A stretch of 64,000 nt of DNA from positions 1-64,000 of the forward strand of contig MU385909.1 of assembly GCA_022497145.1 (NCBI GenBank), given 5' to 3'. The DNA comes from Rostrohypoxylon terebratum (Eukaryota > Ascomycota > Sordariomycetes > Xylariales > Hypoxylaceae). This document shows positions 60,675-64,000 of the stretch, in pieces. The notes under the pieces are model-generated. The model saw nothing but the letters and a program-made list of their open reading frames with translations, was not told the origin of the DNA and ran no database searches. The first letter of the stretch is position 1, and each line of letters opens with the position of its first letter. Position numbers and translations under genes: made by a program.

Positions 60675-63204
60675 CAAGCAATCTATGGCACGTATGTGTG
60701 TACACATGTAGGTAGGTAAGTATGTAGGATCAGGTAAAGCCTCTTTGGCCGCTTTGGCGTTGCTCTTGTTTGTTGTTGTCCCGGCCAGGCCCCAGGTCAG
60801 GTCGGGGCCAAGTCCCATAAAACAGGCGCGGCGGGAAGCAGGAAGCAGGGTTAGTTGGAGAGGGACGGAGAGATCAGCGGCGTCACGTTAAAGATACGGC
60901 AACACGTCATTGGCTAGGTCTACCTAGGTACGGTCCATATAAGCGGTTATGCTTAGACTATTCCTTTACATACTACCATGGCAGTCCAGAGTCCCCTCGG
61001 GGCCGGCGGGGGTGCGCCTTGAGTGCTGTTTCTTGTTGCGGTTAAGGGGTGGGATGTGTGCTGAAGAGACGGAATTGGATAGGACAGAGCGAGAGATAAG
61101 ATGGAGAAAAAAAAAGAAAAGGTCAGCCTCCGAGCCGCCGCAAGCTTCGATAGCTACATAGCCTCCCTTGATCGGCGTGGGTGAAAGCCGCCTCGGTGGA
61201 TACACAAAATGTTAGAGTCACCGGTGTTTCAGGAAGAGCGATAGCTTAATGTTGTACACTGGGTGACCGGTCGTATTAGTCCGTGTGTACCAGGAGCTGG
61301 AGCACGAGTCTGAATCCTCGCTTGCCGGTGTGTTTCCATGGAGAACCCTTGCAGTGACGCGAGTCCTGTTCGTCGAGCCTCGGGCAAACAGCAGGAGGCG
61401 TTGGGTGGGACTGAAGATGACGGTATGAAATCACCGGTACGACATATTTCTTAGGCCATTGATATGCTGTGTGCGTAGTATCCAAAAAAGAAACTCTGGT
61501 GGATAAATCTAGACTGACTTCTAGACTCCCTCTGACTTGGTCGAAAATTAGGGGAAACGCGATATGCTCACCAGTGTGTCCTACGATATATCAACGGCAA
61601 GACTTGGTGGCTTACTTGGAGCTGACAAAGGAGAGTCCGCGGCCGCAAAAGGGGTCTACTACATTTTTTTTCAAGTTTGCAGGAAAAATCAGTACCGTAC
61701 ACCGGATTCAAGAAGAAGGGTGTTCTTAAGAGGCTTATGATATATATAATGTAATCCAGTAGAAAACGATGCTGCGTCTCAGAGTAGCAAAGAGATGCGG
61801 CAAGAGCCGGAAATGGCAAAGCTGAAAACCAGTCGTTCGGGCTTTTTACCTCCTCAGTTCGTTATTCTCGTCGCGTCTTTATTGGCGCAGGAAATGATTA
61901 CCTATCAACATGCAAGGCCGCCACGGACCAATAGCATGATGACAGATGATTCGAGTGCCCAACGTGAACGGATCGCTGAGTAGCTGATTTTTCCTGCTAT
62001 GAGGAGCTGCACTTCATATATTGATTCCTAGGTCCCAATACTGTGACATATCAGGAGCAAGCGCCGATGCGTAAAACTCGATGGTCCTGGTCGGTTTTTA
62101 TTCCGACAGAAGCTTCCCATATTTTAATCCACGGACTAAATCTGAGACTTTGCAAAAAAAAATTGTGCGAAGCCTGTAAAACTTGCCAAAGCTTGCAAAG
62201 TGATTCGAGGCGAGAGCCCACTCGTCAGGAAACTTTCAGCGAAAACCATCCCGAACCGGAATTGAGACAGTTCTATCGGAAGTCTTCCATTGCGGGGGAA
62301 CCTTGGATTGGTATGACGAGTTCAGGAACATCCTTAATCCTCTACCAATTCAGCCCCCAAATACCTGATAGTAGAATCCTACTGGACATGTTGACAGGGG
62401 GACAATATCAATGTCGTGCGAGTTAACCAGCCACGAGCAGAATAAGAGCTCCTACAGCGGCCTTGGGTTCCCCATGCAGAACTCTTGATTGGCATTATCA
62501 CCGGGACGAGGTAATAATAATCTCATTTTTTTCTCGCGGTCCCCGGTACTGATGCGGAGGTAAGTACGCCAAGAGTTCCAACATACCTAGCTCGAAGTCC
62601 CCAAGTCCCCACGAAGAACATGTTTGCGAGGACTTTTACCCTATCAAATCACGCCTAATCCAGCTCGGGGGTTCGGTGAGGGGATGCCGAAGAGCCTTCC
62701 ATCCAGTCACCTTCTACCGACCTTCCAGAAACGGAGGAATGTAGTGAAAAGTGTGGTAACGTACCAAGAAGACGACGTAGTCTTGCAGGAACTGTGACCG
62801 AAAGACGTTCCAGGGCTGAAGATAGGGATAAAAAGGTTCTGCGCATACTCGCGCATACACATTTTGTTTTTTTTCTCGAATACTGCAGATCGCATAGGCC
62901 GAGCTATAATATTTCGGCAAATTCATTGACGCCATTGCCCCGTATGGATATGATGGTCGAATAGATTCGAGGATATAACGGTAAAGGAGGGGGACGCTAC
63001 GGGAAAAGGGGGGGTTGGACCGTGTCTGACCGAAGAATACCTACCCAACTAACCCAGCCACCGAAGATAGAGCGGGAAAGGTGAAGGGAAATAGGAAACC
63101 CCCCTAAACTCGGATCGGTATGAAGGTAACACAAAATCTCTGTTCAGCCGTAACCCGGAGCCATTGGACAAACATGGAGAAGAGAAGAAAAATAGAAGCC
63201 TTAG

Positions 63205-63269
63205 ATTTAAAAAAGAAAAGAAAAAAATTAAAAAAATTGAAAAATATAAAAGAAAATATAAAAAAAATT
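63205..63269. repeat. A-rich low-complexity block
   Basis: This is about 65 nt of A with scattered G and T on the plus strand. It resembles the A/T-rich tracts of replication origins or matrix attachment sites, but no specific origin motif is claimed. Confidence 0.6.
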
Positions 63270-63621
63270 CTATGATAGGTCACGGGGATTAGAACACATC
63301 GTAGATCGAAAATCGACGTCAGATGACAAACAATTGCATAAAAGCTCATATCGGCTGAACAAATCAGTCAACCCGGGGGCAGAATGCATGGGCTGATCCA
63401 TGACATCGCGTCGTGACCGAGTGAAGGATGCATATTCGCCTGTGACAGATTTGCATTTCGCAGCATCGGATGAGGGCGGCAGACGGCCACAAACAAGAAA
63501 AAAAAATGTAGTGAGAGAAAAATAATAGGAAGGGGGAGGAGCATGAGGAGCAACAAGGGGTACCCGCGCGCGAAAGGACGTGGACGTAGTACCTTGGGCT
63601 GGTACCTTGGTGGATGATGGG

Positions 63622-63645
63622 CTATGGGTTATGGGTTATGGGTGA
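63622..63645 (+). repeat. TATGGGT tandem repeat
   Basis: There are three near-identical TATGGGT units. The GGGTTATGGG spacing resembles a degenerate telomere-like sequence, but the unit is not TTAGGG. Confidence 0.7.
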
Positions 63646-63800
63646 TAGGCGATGGATTTCTAGTAGTAGGTATTTTCCAGTTTCCGTTTTGCAGGGCAGA
63701 AAGTTCCAAGTTGGATAACTGGTTAAAAAACGACTGGTAACGAAGCTGGTAAAAATACCGTGGACCGTAAATACCCAGGAGAGGAGCTACCAGGTAGAAT

Positions 63801-63859
63801 TACCTAGTACCTAGTACCCAGTACCTAGAAGCTAAGAAGCTAAGAAGCTGGGAAGCTAG
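63801..63859 (+). repeat. Adjacent CTAGTAC and AAGCTAAG tandem repeats
   Basis: About four CTAGTAC-type heptamers (63801-63828) run directly into about four AAGCTAAG-type units (63829-63859). Two unrelated short tandem arrays side by side suggest a slippage hot spot. Confidence 0.75.
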
Positions 63860-64000
63860 ATCTTTTACCCTTTCCTCTTCCCTTCCCGTGCATTGGTGTA
63901 TAATGTCCCTGTCGGTAGGTGGTTAGGTGGTAGGTAATGTGTGTGGCCTCACAGCGCAGACGTGTCTGATCTTGTGTCGCCTCGCATCGCCTCGCCTCTT

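Larger units (their letters stand above)
58436..64000. other. 5.6-kb gene-free right end with multiple repeat types
   Basis: I find no supported gene from the phospholipase B stop to the window edge. Reading frames at 59169-59534 and 62043-62426 have no recognisable domain. The region holds CCTA/TAGG repeats, a C-rich tract near 60320-60350, an A-rich block at 63205-63269 and short tandem repeats at 63622-63859. It may include the promoter of a gene beyond the right edge. Confidence 0.5.

Noticed and set aside
62043..62426. 127-codon plus-strand frame
   Set aside because: No recognised motif, and flanking sequence does not extend it through plausible splice sites.
1..64000. CRISPR arrays, rRNA genes, intact transposons
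   Set aside because: No regularly spaced direct repeats, no rRNA-like stretches and no transposase or reverse-transcriptase frames were seen.

Overview
The window looks like a nuclear segment of a filamentous ascomycete, most likely a Sordariomycete-type Pezizomycotina. The basis is gene content (secreted tyrosinase, GPI-type phospholipase B, xylitol dehydrogenase, fungal Rab4, CAF-1 subunit Cac2), introns mostly 49-65 nt long with GT..AG ends and CTAAC-like branch sites, pyrimidine-rich leaders, and long gene-poor spacers. Species cannot be named from the sequence alone. I support 15 protein genes; 10 contain introns that I placed by reading frame, splice signals and protein continuity, and for those the exon lengths sum to whole codons.

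Layout. 0-1.2 kb: minus-strand B-box/P-loop GTPase running off the left edge. 2.2-3.1 kb: short-chain dehydrogenase of the HSD10 type (minus). 3.8-5.0 kb: Rab4-type GTPase (plus). 6.5-9.1 kb: GH2 beta-mannosidase (plus), convergent with a D-xylulose reductase/xylitol dehydrogenase at 10.0-11.1 kb (minus). 12.3-14.3 kb: Rok1 DEAD-box helicase (plus). 14.9-16.9 kb: mitochondrial D-lactate dehydrogenase (plus). 17.3-18.9 kb: secreted tyrosinase (minus). 20.5-21.2 kb: small cysteine-rich secreted protein (minus). 23.7-25.1 kb: orphan protein kinase (plus). 27.9-29.0 kb: SprT-like metalloprotease (minus). 31.5-33.5 kb: F-box/WD-like protein (minus). 36.4-38.9 kb: low-complexity protein with two C-terminal membrane segments (plus). 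39.7-44.6 kb: ABCC/MRP-type transporter (minus). 49.0-51.3 kb: Cac2 (plus). 53.3-54.5 kb: FAD monooxygenase (minus). 56.5-58.4 kb: phospholipase B (plus). 58.4-64.0 kb has no gene I can support.

The genes do not form one pathway. Three local themes can be inferred: plant-polysaccharide and pentose use (beta-mannosidase beside xylitol dehydrogenase, with clustered CreA-like GC boxes upstream of the latter); secretion (tyrosinase, cysteine-rich protein, phospholipase B); and housekeeping (Rok1, Cac2, Rab4, D-LDH, SprT-like protease). I see no backbone biosynthetic enzyme, so this is not an obvious secondary-metabolite cluster.

Most notable observations: the GTPase whose P-loop codons are split by an intron behind a complete B-box-like zinc motif; a plus-strand leader of about 1.19 kb without a single ATG before the gene at 36362; a 29-bp perfect inverted repeat with a nested hairpin near 23.1 kb and a telomere-like AACCCTAA box upstream of the kinase; a strong G-quadruplex motif at 29.66 kb; and pervasive CCTAGG/TACCTA palindromes in the spacers.
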